Shown in pieces: positions 1-7,302 of a DNA stretch of 10,495 nt; position 1 is the stretch's first letter; each line of letters begins with the position of its first letter. The position numbers and the translations under genes were made by a program. The notes beneath the pieces are model-generated. The model did no database searches. It saw nothing but the letters and a program-made list of their open reading frames with translations, and had not been told where the DNA came from. The stretch is from Clostridia bacterium (GTDB lineage: Bacteria > Bacillota > Clostridia > DUPQ01): NCBI GenBank assembly GCA_030592085.1, contig JAUUZV010000065.1, positions 1-10,495 of the forward strand. The letters are read 5' to 3'.

Positions 1-1
1 A

Positions 2-2593
2 TCATTTCTAAAAAGAAATTACATATATTTAATAGCCTTTATAGTACCAGTATTTTTACTGGTACTTGTCTATGCGCTAAGAGGAGTATATCCGTTTGGT
101 AAGAATTCAGTTTTAGCACTGGATCTTAATGCACAGTACATATATTATTACGAAGCTTTTCGTGATGTGTTTTACGAAGGGAAAAGTTTATTCTACTCGT
201 TTGGTAGAATCCTTGGCGGAGAAATGGTAGGTGTTTACGCTTACTATCTTGCTAGTCCTTTTTCAATTATTTTACTTCTATTTCCAAAAGAGTTTATAAC
301 AGAAGCAATAGCTTTAATGATTTTACTAAAAGTTGGTGCTTCTGCATTAACATTTGTTATTTATCTAAAACTATCTAAAAAAGCCAATAATATTTCAGCC
401 TTACTCTTTTCAATTATGTATGCATTAATGTCATATATGATTGTGCAAACATTAAATCCAATGTGGTTAGATGCACTTATTTTGCTACCACTAATTATAT
501 TAGCAGTAGAGAGATTAATTAATAAAGGAACATATGGATTATTAATTGTTACTTTATCTATTCTGTTTATTGCCAACTTTTATATTGGTTATATGACAGG
601 GATATTTGTTTTTGTATATTTTGTCTATTACCTTATAGGCAGAAGTGATATTTCGAAAATTAAAGATAGATTCCATAAATTACTACATTTTTCAACTTCA
701 GCTTTATTAGCCATTGGATTATCCATGTGGCTTCTTTTACCAACTTATTACTCATTATCTATGGGGAAATTAGGATTTACATCACCAAGTTTTGTTCCAT
801 TACAAAAATTAGATATATTTGATATGTTTACAAAAATGCTTCCATTAACATATGATTCTGTAAATTATCCTGGATATCCATTTATATTTTGTGGGACAAT
901 TGTTCTGTTACTAACTGCATTTTATTTTATTAGTAAAAAAGTATCATCAAGAGAAAAAGTCGCAGCAGCTTCAGTAATTGCTGTGTTTATAGTTAGTTTT
1001 TCTGTAAGTACAATTGATCTTGTTTTACATGGATTCCAAGCACCTAATTGGTTGAATTATCGATATTCGTTTATATTATCCTTCTTCTTACTCATTTTAG
1101 CTTATGAGGCATATAGCAAATTAAAGTCAATTAATAAAAAAACTTTCGCAAGAGTTGGGTTAGCTCTTGTTTTCCTTGTTACTATGATTGGAAAATTAAA
1201 TTACGGATTTATTAGAGCTGAACGTAATATATGGGCAAGCTTTTTAATGATATTTGTATTTACTTTATTACTATATTTATTAAAAAATACTTCAAAAAAA
1301 CGCTTATTAAGTATTATTATTGTAATAGTAGTTGCCATTGAAATGTTTGGTAATGCCTATATTATGATTGATGGTGCAGATACTGAGGTTCATTATAGTG
1401 ACCGTCCATCTTATCGTGAATATTTTGATAGATTATATCCTCTAGTAGATTACATGAATGAATATGACGATAGTTTCTATCGTTCAGAAACAGTTTTAAG
1501 ACGTACAGTTAATGATCCTATGGCTTTAGGAATTAATGGAATTTCACATTCTAGTTCAACATTAAACTCTGTTGTAATTGATATGCTTCATCAACTTGGT
1601 CTAGCTTCACAAGAACATTGGTCTAGATATAAAGGAACCACAGTACTAACTGATTCTATTCTTGCTTTTAAATATATAATTTCTGAAAAAGAAATAAATA
1701 ATTTATATAAACCACTATACACGGAAAATGAATTAACAGTCTATGAAAATCAGTATGCACTACCAATTGCTTTTGTAGCTGATGATAATTATATGGATAT
1801 AGTTATAGATTCAACAGATCCATTTATTAATCAAAATCTTTTACTTAGTGCATTACTAGGACAAGAATATACTGAGTATTTTAAATTATTAACAATTAGA
1901 GAAATTGTATTTGAAAATATGGTAGGATCTCAACAAGATGGGTTTGTAGCTTACAATGCAATAAATCCAGGAATAAACGCCCATATTGAATATATTTTAG
2001 AACCTATAGGTGATAATGAAATTTATATGTATTTATATAGTGAATATCCTAGAAAAGTCAATATCTGGTTAAATAAAGAGTATGTTGATACGTTTTTTGA
2101 TTATTCATCAACTTGTATAATGCCACTTGGTTCACATCCTGATGAAGAAACAATATCATTAATAACTACACCAATTGATGGTGATTATTATTTAACTAAT
2201 AATATGTTTTATTATTTGGATACTGAACTTTTTGAATCAGCAATAGCTAAATTAAAACAAAATAAAATAATAATTGATAAGTTAAGTGAATCTCACATTA
2301 CTATAAGTACTAATGCAGTAGAAAATAATATCCTATTTACTTCAATTCCATATGAAAAAGGTTGGAGAGTAACAATTAATGGCGAAAAAGTTCAACCAAT
2401 AAAAACACTTGATTCATTAATGGCATTTGAACTTACAAATGGCCAACAAAATATTGAATTACGATTTATACCTCATGGATTTATAACAGGTAGTATTATA
2501 TCGCTATTATCTCTTCTTGGTTTTATATTCCTATTTCTTATTAAACGAAAAAAACAAAAAAAAGAAAAAGAAAGTGAACAGTTACAAGATTGA
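2..2593 (+). CDS. yfhO: YfhO-family membrane glycosyltransferase, 5' end missing
   Basis: The reading frame is open to the left edge, giving 863 visible residues. A GTG at 167 is not the true start, because the 55 upstream codons encode the expected YfhO N-terminus: a membrane helix (about residues 8-24), then YPFG and the loop LDLNAQYIYYY with Asp41, typical of the first extracytoplasmic loop in this family. Many hydrophobic helices follow to about residue 455, then a large soluble, presumably extracytoplasmic domain (about 455-825) with a family-like FTSIPYEKGW segment near 780. A last helix (about 827-847) and a Lys/Glu-rich cytoplasmic tail end the protein. The family has a GT-C-like layout; B. 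subtilis YfhO transfers a sugar from a lipid carrier to lipoteichoic acid. The next two genes encode the partner proteins. The acceptor and sugar here are unknown. Only the first few residues appear to be lost. Confidence 0.9.
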   Translation, partial: SFLKRNYIYLIAFIVPVFLLVLVYALRGVYPFGKNSVLALDLNAQYIYYYEAFRDVFYEGKSLFYSFGRILGGEMVGVYAYYLASPFSIILLLFPKEFITEAIALMILLKVGASALTFVIYLKLSKKANNISALLFSIMYALMSYMIVQTLNPMWLDALILLPLIILAVERLINKGTYGLLIVTLSILFIANFYIGYMTGIFVFVYFVYYLIGRSDISKIKDRFHKLLHFSTSALLAIGLSMWLLLPTYYSLSMGKLGFTSPSFVPLQKLDIFDMFTKMLPLTYDSVNYPGYPFIFCGTIVLLLTAFYFISKKVSSREKVAAASVIAVFIVSFSVSTIDLVLHGFQAPNWLNYRYSFILSFFLLILAYEAYSKLKSINKKTFARVGLALVFLVTMIGKLNYGFIRAERNIWASFLMIFVFTLLLYLLKNTSKKRLLSIIIVIVVAIEMFGNAYIMIDGADTEVHYSDRPSYREYFDRLYPLVDYMNEYDDSFYRSETVLRRTVNDPMALGINGISHSSSTLNSVVIDMLHQLGLASQEHWSRYKGTTVLTDSILAFKYIISEKEINNLYKPLYTENELTVYENQYALPIAFVADDNYMDIVIDSTDPFINQNLLLSALLGQEYTEYFKLLTIREIVFENMVGSQQDGFVAYNAINPGINAHIEYILEPIGDNEIYMYLYSEYPRKVNIWLNKEYVDTFFDYSSTCIMPLGSHPDEETISLITTPIDGDYYLTNNMFYYLDTELFESAIAKLKQNKIIIDKLSESHITISTNAVENNILFTSIPYEKGWRVTINGEKVQPIKTLDSLMAFELTNGQQNIELRFIPHGFITGSIISLLSLLGFIFLFLIKRKKQKKEKESEQLQD

Positions 2594-2602
2594 GGTAAAT
2601 AT

Positions 2603-3043
2603 ATGACAAGGGATTTTTTAGAAAAAAGACCGTTATTGAAAAAGATTTATGATTTCTTTTTAGGAGGTAAATCATTAGGTCAACTAATTCGCTACCTTGT
2701 TACAGGTTTTTCATCTTTTATACTTGAATATATTTTATTTTATTCACTATTTAAATTATTAGGGGTTAATGAATTTATATCTAATTCCTTAGCTCTTGGA
2801 ATAGTATTTTGGTTTAATTTTCTAATGAATAGATATTGGTCATTTAAATCAAAAGAAAAACTATCAAAACAATTAATATTATATGGATTATTATTTGCTT
2901 TTAATATTAGTATTTCAAACTTATTTATATATGGAGCATCGGTTATTTTTGGTATGTCTCCGCTTATTTCAAAAGTTTTAATTATGGGTTTAATTGTTTT
3001 ATGGAATTTTGTGCTTTACAAAACTGTTATATATAAGAAATAA
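2603..3043 (+). CDS. GtrA-family small membrane protein, putative lipid-linked sugar flippase
   Basis: This 146-residue protein has four predicted membrane helices (about 28-51, 57-77, 91-112 and 119-139). The conserved GtrA signature FNFLMNRYWSF lies at 71-81, after helix 2. Length and topology fit the GtrA/GtcA family (120-150 residues usual), whose members are thought to flip undecaprenyl-phosphate-linked monosaccharides across the membrane. The ATG lies 9 bases after the YfhO stop, and the GAGG ribosome site overlaps that stop codon (TGAGG), so translation is probably coupled. The following gene encodes the glycosyltransferase that would make its substrate. The flippase role is family knowledge, and the transported sugar cannot be read from the sequence. 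Confidence 0.93.
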   Translation: MTRDFLEKRPLLKKIYDFFLGGKSLGQLIRYLVTGFSSFILEYILFYSLFKLLGVNEFISNSLALGIVFWFNFLMNRYWSFKSKEKLSKQLILYGLLFAFNISISNLFIYGASVIFGMSPLISKVLIMGLIVLWNFVLYKTVIYKK

Positions 3044-3067
3044 TGTATATGAAAGGAAATAATATAT

Positions 3068-4006
3068 ATGAATAAATTTTTATTATCACTGGTTATTCCA
3101 GTATATGAAGAAGAAAAATTAATATATAAAAATATTATGAAGATTAAAGATATATTAGAAAGCAATGATATACCATATGAGTTCATTATAATTGATGATG
3201 GTTCAAGTGATAACACTTGGGATGAATTACATAGATTATCACTTGAAATACCATCTTTACGAGCTATTAAATTTAGTAAAAACTTTGGTAAAGAAGCTGC
3301 ACTTTGTGCAGGTTTAGATATAGTGAATGGTGATGGTGCAATTGTAATGGATGCAGATTTACAACATCCACCTGAAATAATTCCACAAATGGTCAAACTG
3401 TGGCAAGTTGAGGGATATGATGTAGTTGATGGGGTTAAAGAAAGCCGAGGAAGAGAAAGTATATTTAACTTTTTAACTGCAGGACTTTTCTATAATATGT
3501 TAAAAAAATCATCAGGGATTAATCTTAAAAATGCATCTGATTATAAACTTCTCGATATTAAAGTTATAAAAGCATGGAGAAGTATGCCAGAACGTGATAC
3601 TTTTTTTAGGGCAATGTCTTTTTGGGTAGGATTTAACCGTACTATTGTTAAATTTACAGTGGCTAAACGAACTGATGGACAGTCAAAATGGTCTTTTATT
3701 TCACTATTTAAATTAGCGATTACGGCTATAACATCCTTTTCAGCAGTACCATTACATATTGTTACTTTTATAGGTATTCTCTTTTTAATTGGTTCATTTG
3801 GCTTAGGAATACATACTTTATATATGAAATTTAGTGGAATAGCTGTAAATGGATTTACCACTGTTATTTTACTATTATTAATCCTAGGTAGTGCATTAAT
3901 GATAAGTTTAGGTATTATTGGAATATACATTTCTAGAATATATGAAGAAGTAAAAAGACGACCTAGGTATATTGTTTCAAAAGGAATTAACCAAGAGGTC
4001 AAATGA
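3068..4006 (+). CDS. GT2 polyprenyl-phosphate glycosyltransferase (GtrB/CsbB/DPM1-like)
   Basis: This 312-residue protein has an N-terminal GT-A domain starting SLVIPVYEEE. It carries the nucleotide-binding DDGSSDNTW motif (43-51), the metal-binding DAD at 95-97 within MDADLQHPPE, and a GQSKWSF motif at 204-210 typical of bacterial dolichyl-phosphate-mannose-synthase-like enzymes. Two membrane helices follow (about 226-250 and 263-287), then a basic tail (KRRPRY). These enzymes move a sugar from a nucleotide donor to undecaprenyl phosphate on the cytoplasmic face. Gene order with YfhO and GtrA matches the CsbB-GtcA-YfhO arrangement of three-component glycosylation, with GlcNAc as the sugar in B. 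subtilis. Donor specificity is not predictable here. The ribosome site is AAAGGAA upstream of ATG, 24 bases after GtrA. Confidence 0.93.
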   Translation: MNKFLLSLVIPVYEEEKLIYKNIMKIKDILESNDIPYEFIIIDDGSSDNTWDELHRLSLEIPSLRAIKFSKNFGKEAALCAGLDIVNGDGAIVMDADLQHPPEIIPQMVKLWQVEGYDVVDGVKESRGRESIFNFLTAGLFYNMLKKSSGINLKNASDYKLLDIKVIKAWRSMPERDTFFRAMSFWVGFNRTIVKFTVAKRTDGQSKWSFISLFKLAITAITSFSAVPLHIVTFIGILFLIGSFGLGIHTLYMKFSGIAVNGFTTVILLLLILGSALMISLGIIGIYISRIYEEVKRRPRYIVSKGINQEVK

Positions 4007-4015
4007 GTATATAAT
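3987..4015 (+). promoter_or_regulatory. weak candidate sigma-A promoter before the GNAT gene
   Basis: TTAACC (3987-3992, 4/6 match to TTGACA) is followed after 17 bases by a perfect TATAAT (4010-4015). It lies across the end of the GT2 gene and the 32-base gap. A start point near 4022 would leave almost no leader before the ribosome site AAAGGTGGG, which weakens the call, and TATAAT is common by chance in AT-rich DNA. If real, it would separate the glycosylation genes from the downstream genes. Confidence 0.25.
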
Positions 4016-4038
4016 AGTTTAAAAGGTGGGAATTATTA

Positions 4039-4629
4039 ATGTTGGATAAATCTATCCCATATTATCGTATTATTTTAAAAAGGAAAAGTGGAACGAAAGT
4101 TCCAGATGCCATTTTACCAGATGGTTTTTCTTTCGTATATTTTAAAAAAGGGGATGAAATCGATTGGGCTACTATTGAAACATCTGTTTTAGAGTTTGGA
4201 TCAATTAATGAAGCTAAGGAATACTTTGTTAATAAATATATACCAAAAATTGATGAATTAATTAAGAGAAGCATTTTTGTTCAAAATGAAAAAGGTCAAA
4301 AAGTTGCAACATTCACTTGTTGGTATGAAATGCTTAACAAACAACAAGTACCTTTTATGCACTGGGTTGCATGTCATCCTGAATATCAGGGCCGTGGGAT
4401 TGGTAAGGCACTTATTGCTTATGGTATAAAAAAAATGATTGAACTTGATGGTGATGTTGATATGTATATACCAACACAAACCTGGTCATATAAAGCCATA
4501 AGTTTATATGAATGGGCAGGGTTTTATATCTTAAATAATAACAAAAAGTACGGGAAACATAAAAATCAAGCTAAAAAAGGATTACCAATAATTAACGATT
4601 TACTTTATAGTGGAGGAGATAAAAAATGA
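4039..4629 (+). CDS. GNAT-family N-acetyltransferase
   Basis: This 196-residue cytoplasmic protein has a GNAT fold in its C-terminal two thirds. Motif A is HWVACHPEYQGRGIGKALI (108-126), with the acetyl-CoA pyrophosphate loop QGRGIG at 117-122. The later SYKAISLYEWAGF (150-162) is the usual motif B region. The N-terminal 75 residues (PDGFSFVYFKKGDE, WATIETSV) look like an extra strand-helix segment seen in a GNAT subgroup annotated only as acetyltransferases. The substrate is unknown. The ribosome site is AAAGGTGGG, 9 bases before ATG. Its TGA overlaps the ATG of the FAD oxidoreductase gene (ATGA), so the two proteins are probably made together. In this setting an amino-sugar or sugar-derived substrate is possible but unproven. 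Confidence 0.88.
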   Translation: MLDKSIPYYRIILKRKSGTKVPDAILPDGFSFVYFKKGDEIDWATIETSVLEFGSINEAKEYFVNKYIPKIDELIKRSIFVQNEKGQKVATFTCWYEMLNKQQVPFMHWVACHPEYQGRGIGKALIAYGIKKMIELDGDVDMYIPTQTWSYKAISLYEWAGFYILNNNKKYGKHKNQAKKGLPIINDLLYSGGDKK

Positions 4630-5873
4630 GTGAATTATATCAAAAGGAAATAAATAATATTATTAATACTGATATTGCTGTATTTGGTGCAGGACCTGCA
4701 GGAGTGGCTGCAGCAGTAATGGCTGCAAGGCAAGGCAATAAAGTATTATTAGTAGAAAAATCAGGTTGTTTGGGTGGTATGGGGACAAGTGGACTTGTAC
4801 CTGCTTTTATGGCAGCTGGTGATGGTGAAAAAATACTATGTCAAGGATTTGGATATGAAGTTATTGATAAAATATTAATAGGGCATAAAAAAAGAGAAGA
4901 ACTATTAAAAGGATTAAGAGAACATATTCCAATTGATCCAGAAAAACTAAAAGTTATATATGATGATTTAATAAAAGAAGCTAATGTTTATGTGAAATTA
5001 TTTACACAAGCTATTGATGTTATAACAGAAGACAAAGTGGTTACCGGTGTAATCATTGCTGAAAATGAACAATTATCAATGGTACATGCCAAACAATATA
5101 TTGATACAACAGGTGATGCAACTCTTAGCTATTATGCTGGAGCTGATTGTGTAATAGGTGATAAGTTAGGTGATACAATGCCTCCTACATTATGTTTTGT
5201 TTTATCAGGTATAGATTATGATAAATATTCACTTATTACTAAACGAATGAAAGAATATATAGAAAAAGCAATAAAAAACCAGGCATTTACAAATCCTGAT
5301 AGACATGTTTCAGGACCATTTAGATGGGGCGAAAATGTTGTTGGAATGAACTGTGGACATATGTTTGATTCTGATTGTTTAACTAGTGATGGTTTAACTA
5401 AAGCTATTACTTGGGGTAGAAAAATAGCAAGGGAATTTACAACATTCTATAATGAATATGTACCAGGTTTTGAAAATGCAGAATTATGTGCAACTGCTAC
5501 TGTGGTTGGAGTTAGAGAAACTAGACGTATTGTAGGAGAATATACACTTACAATAGAAGATTATAATCAAAGAAAAAGTTTTAAAGATGAAATAGGGCGA
5601 TGTAATTATTCAGTTGATATACATAAAAATAGTGGAAGTGAAGATAGTTTTGCTCAGTTATTAAAAGAAATGAGAAAAACGTATCATATTGGGGATTTTG
5701 AGTCATATGGAATTCCACTTCGTTCATTAATACCAAAAGGATTTACCAATTTATTAGTTGCTGGAAGATGTATATCTACTGATAGATTAGTACAAGGTTC
5801 AATTAGAATTATGCCTACTTGTTTCATTACAGGGCAAGCAGCTGGATTAGAAGCTAGTAAACGAGTAAAATAA
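4626..5873 (+). CDS. FAD-dependent oxidoreductase (FAD_oxidored type)
   Basis: This 415-residue cytoplasmic flavoprotein has an N-terminal Rossmann dinucleotide-binding motif, FGAGPAGVAAA (20-30), with Glu44 at the end of the second strand (LLVEK) for ribose binding. The family-typical CLGGMGTSG is at 48-56. Further FAD contacts are TTGDA (161-165), GVRETRR (295-301) and the C-terminal AGRCIS (379-384) with GQAAG (403-407). This matches the FAD_oxidored family (PF12831), often found in carbohydrate loci with no assigned reaction. A plausible role is oxidation of a sugar hydroxyl or glycoside, which is inference. Translation is coupled to the upstream GNAT gene by an ATGA overlap, with a strong GGAGGAG ribosome site at 4612-4618. 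No signal peptide, iron-sulfur cluster motif or reductase partner is seen. Confidence 0.9.
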   Translation: MSELYQKEINNIINTDIAVFGAGPAGVAAAVMAARQGNKVLLVEKSGCLGGMGTSGLVPAFMAAGDGEKILCQGFGYEVIDKILIGHKKREELLKGLREHIPIDPEKLKVIYDDLIKEANVYVKLFTQAIDVITEDKVVTGVIIAENEQLSMVHAKQYIDTTGDATLSYYAGADCVIGDKLGDTMPPTLCFVLSGIDYDKYSLITKRMKEYIEKAIKNQAFTNPDRHVSGPFRWGENVVGMNCGHMFDSDCLTSDGLTKAITWGRKIAREFTTFYNEYVPGFENAELCATATVVGVRETRRIVGEYTLTIEDYNQRKSFKDEIGRCNYSVDIHKNSGSEDSFAQLLKEMRKTYHIGDFESYGIPLRSLIPKGFTNLLVAGRCISTDRLVQGSIRIMPTCFITGQAAGLEASKRVK

Positions 5874-5900
5874 CTTGTAAATAAAAATATGGCAAGTTAT
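5870..5900. repeat. 8-base inverted repeat, possible operator
   Basis: ATAACTTG (5870-5877) and CAAGTTAT (5893-5900) are perfect inverted repeats separated by 15 bases, with arm centres 23 bases apart (about two helical turns). The arms overlap the -35 and -10 elements of a candidate promoter. No U-run follows, so it does not look like an intrinsic terminator. It could be a repressor site or a weak RNA hairpin. Confidence 0.4.
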
Positions 5901-5903
5901 ACT
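5875..5903 (+). promoter_or_regulatory. candidate sigma-A promoter before the PHP gene
   Basis: TTGTAA (5875-5880, 4/6) is followed after 17 bases by TATACT (5898-5903, 5/6). It lies in the 63-base gap after the FAD oxidoreductase gene. The predicted start near 5910 would give a leader of about 27 bases, holding the AAAAGGTG ribosome site (5921-5928) before the ATG at 5937. It is overlapped by the inverted repeat at 5870-5900. Confidence 0.35.
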
Positions 5904-5936
5904 TTACCTATTAAATATGAAAAGGTGTAACAATCA

Positions 5937-7223
5937 ATGAATGAATTCTATCTAAAACATGTGCAAAATTTAAACAATTTAGATGTTAATAAACGCTTGA
6001 ATAGTTTAGCAATATTAGCAGAAGGTATTAAATCTGAAATAATTAGTAAACCTATTCAAGGTAATGATGTTAATAACCATATTCATACTTGGTATTCTTT
6101 TTCTCCTTATTCTCCAACTAAAGCAGTTTGGATGGCTTATACAAATGGGTTAAAGACTGCTGGAATAATGGATCACGATACATTAGCTGGATGTGATGAA
6201 TTTATAAAAGCTGGGCAAATCATTGGATTAGCAACTACTATTGGATTAGAACTTAGAGTATCAATGAGTGAAACACCTTTTACAGGTGCTAGAATCAATA
6301 ATCCTGATCAACATTCAATAATTTATATGGCAATGCACGGCATTCCACATCATCAAATTGATAAAATACAAAAATATATTAGACCATATGGAGAGAAGAG
6401 AAATATTAGGAATAGTCAAATGGTTGATAAACTTAATGCTCTTTTAAAACCATATGAAATTTCAATTAACTTTGATAAAGATGTAGTTCCTCTTTCTAAA
6501 TGGACTGAAGGAGGAAGTATAACAGAACGTCATATTTCATTTGCTTTAGCTCATAAAATGATTGATAAATTTGGTAAAGGTAAAAACCTTGTGGAATTTT
6601 ATAAAGATACATTGAGTTTACCTTTAACATCAAAAGGTGAAAGTCTTTTAGTAGATGAAAATAATCTAGTTTATGATTATGATTTACTAGGTGCAATAAA
6701 ATCAAATATGATTGATAAGTTTTATTTACCAGCTACAGGGGAATGCCCAGATGTAAAAGAAGCATTATCAATATGTAAAAAATCAGGTGCTATTTCTGCT
6801 TATGCATACTTAGGAGATGTTGGAGATTCAGTAACGGGTGATAAAAAACCACAGAAATTTGAAGATGGCTTTTTAGATGAATTAGTTAAATACTTACATC
6901 ATCTTGGATTCAATGCCATAACATATATGCCTTCTAGAAATACAATGGAGCAATTAAGTAAAATAAAAAATCTTTGTGATTATTATGACTTATTTCAAAT
7001 TAGTGGTGAAGATATTAATTCTCCAAGACAACAATTTGTATGTGTAGCTATGAGAAACCCTGTGTTTAATAATTTAATTGATTCAACTTGGGCGTTAATT
7101 GGTCATGAGAAACAAGCAACTATAAATCAGAATTATGGTATGTTTAGTGAACAAGTAATTGAAGAAATGCCTTCTTTATATGAACGTATAAATTATTATA
7201 AGAAAAAAGGGATAAGTAAGTAA
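5937..7223 (+). CDS. PHP-domain protein, putative metal-dependent phosphoesterase
   Basis: This 428-residue cytoplasmic protein carries PHP (polymerase and histidinol phosphatase) motifs. It has HIH at 48-50 followed by SFSPYSP, MDHDT at 78-82, and the metal-ligand-like Glu105 in GLELRVS. Later parts are less canonical. YMAMHGIP (130-137) stands where many PHP proteins have an HxLGY-type segment. AYAYLGDVGD (288-297) lacks the usual His, and ISGEDINSP (355-363) has D-x-N where the classical final motif is D-x-H. PHP enzymes hydrolyse phosphate mono- or diesters with two or three metals. This long form belongs to an uncharacterised group, so activity or substrate cannot be stated. The ribosome site AAAAGGTG lies 8 bases before ATG. 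It sits between an FAD oxidoreductase and an alpha-rhamnosidase, so a role on an imported glycan derivative is possible. Confidence 0.87.
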   Translation: MNEFYLKHVQNLNNLDVNKRLNSLAILAEGIKSEIISKPIQGNDVNNHIHTWYSFSPYSPTKAVWMAYTNGLKTAGIMDHDTLAGCDEFIKAGQIIGLATTIGLELRVSMSETPFTGARINNPDQHSIIYMAMHGIPHHQIDKIQKYIRPYGEKRNIRNSQMVDKLNALLKPYEISINFDKDVVPLSKWTEGGSITERHISFALAHKMIDKFGKGKNLVEFYKDTLSLPLTSKGESLLVDENNLVYDYDLLGAIKSNMIDKFYLPATGECPDVKEALSICKKSGAISAYAYLGDVGDSVTGDKKPQKFEDGFLDELVKYLHHLGFNAITYMPSRNTMEQLSKIKNLCDYYDLFQISGEDINSPRQQFVCVAMRNPVFNNLIDSTWALIGHEKQATINQNYGMFSEQVIEEMPSLYERINYYKKKGISK

Positions 7224-7242
7224 ATAAATAACTTAATATTTA

Positions 7243-7271
7243 TTGATGTTAATGGGATATTTATATATACT
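7243..7271 (+). promoter_or_regulatory. candidate sigma-A promoter for rhamnosidase gene
   Basis: TTGATG (7243-7248, 4/6) and TATACT (7266-7271, 5/6) are separated by 17 bases in the 79-base gap after the PHP gene. A start near 7278 gives a leader of about 25 bases that includes the ribosome site at 7288-7294. No clear cre box or palindromic operator was seen in this gap. Confidence 0.4.
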
Positions 7272-7287
7272 CAATTTAATGTTACTT

Positions 7288-7294
7288 AAGGGGG
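7288..7294 (+). promoter_or_regulatory. ribosome binding site fixing the rhamnosidase start
   Basis: AAGGGGG stands 8 bases before the ATG at 7303. The earlier in-frame TTG at 7243 has no comparable site, and its extra 20 residues (beginning MMLMGYLYI) do not resemble the family's N-terminus. The start at 7303 is preferred. Confidence 0.75.
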
Positions 7295-7302
7295 AAACAC
7301 TG

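Noticed and set aside
2548..2577. Dense A-runs (A7, A8, A5) near the end of the YfhO gene, possible slippage site
   Set aside because: The frame reads through cleanly to a Lys/Glu-rich cytoplasmic tail ending just before GtrA, as expected after a final membrane helix. No alternative-frame product is evident.
3016..3396. 126-codon open frame on the - strand
   Set aside because: It overlaps the end of GtrA and the conserved GT-A motifs of the GT2 gene on the other strand, and looks like a coding shadow.
3541..4002. 153-codon open frame on the - strand
   Set aside because: It is antisense to the GT2 gene, with no ribosome site or family resemblance. The membrane-like composition mirrors the opposite strand.
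5870..5905. Inverted repeat as a rho-independent terminator after the FAD oxidoreductase gene
   Set aside because: The stem is AT-rich with only 8 pairs, the loop is 15 bases long, and no T-run follows.
7228..7290. Partial copies of the ATAACTT element and a repeated ATGTTA in the gap before the rhamnosidase
   Set aside because: The matches are only 6-7 bases and not arranged as a consistent palindrome. They are expected by chance in this AT-rich gap.
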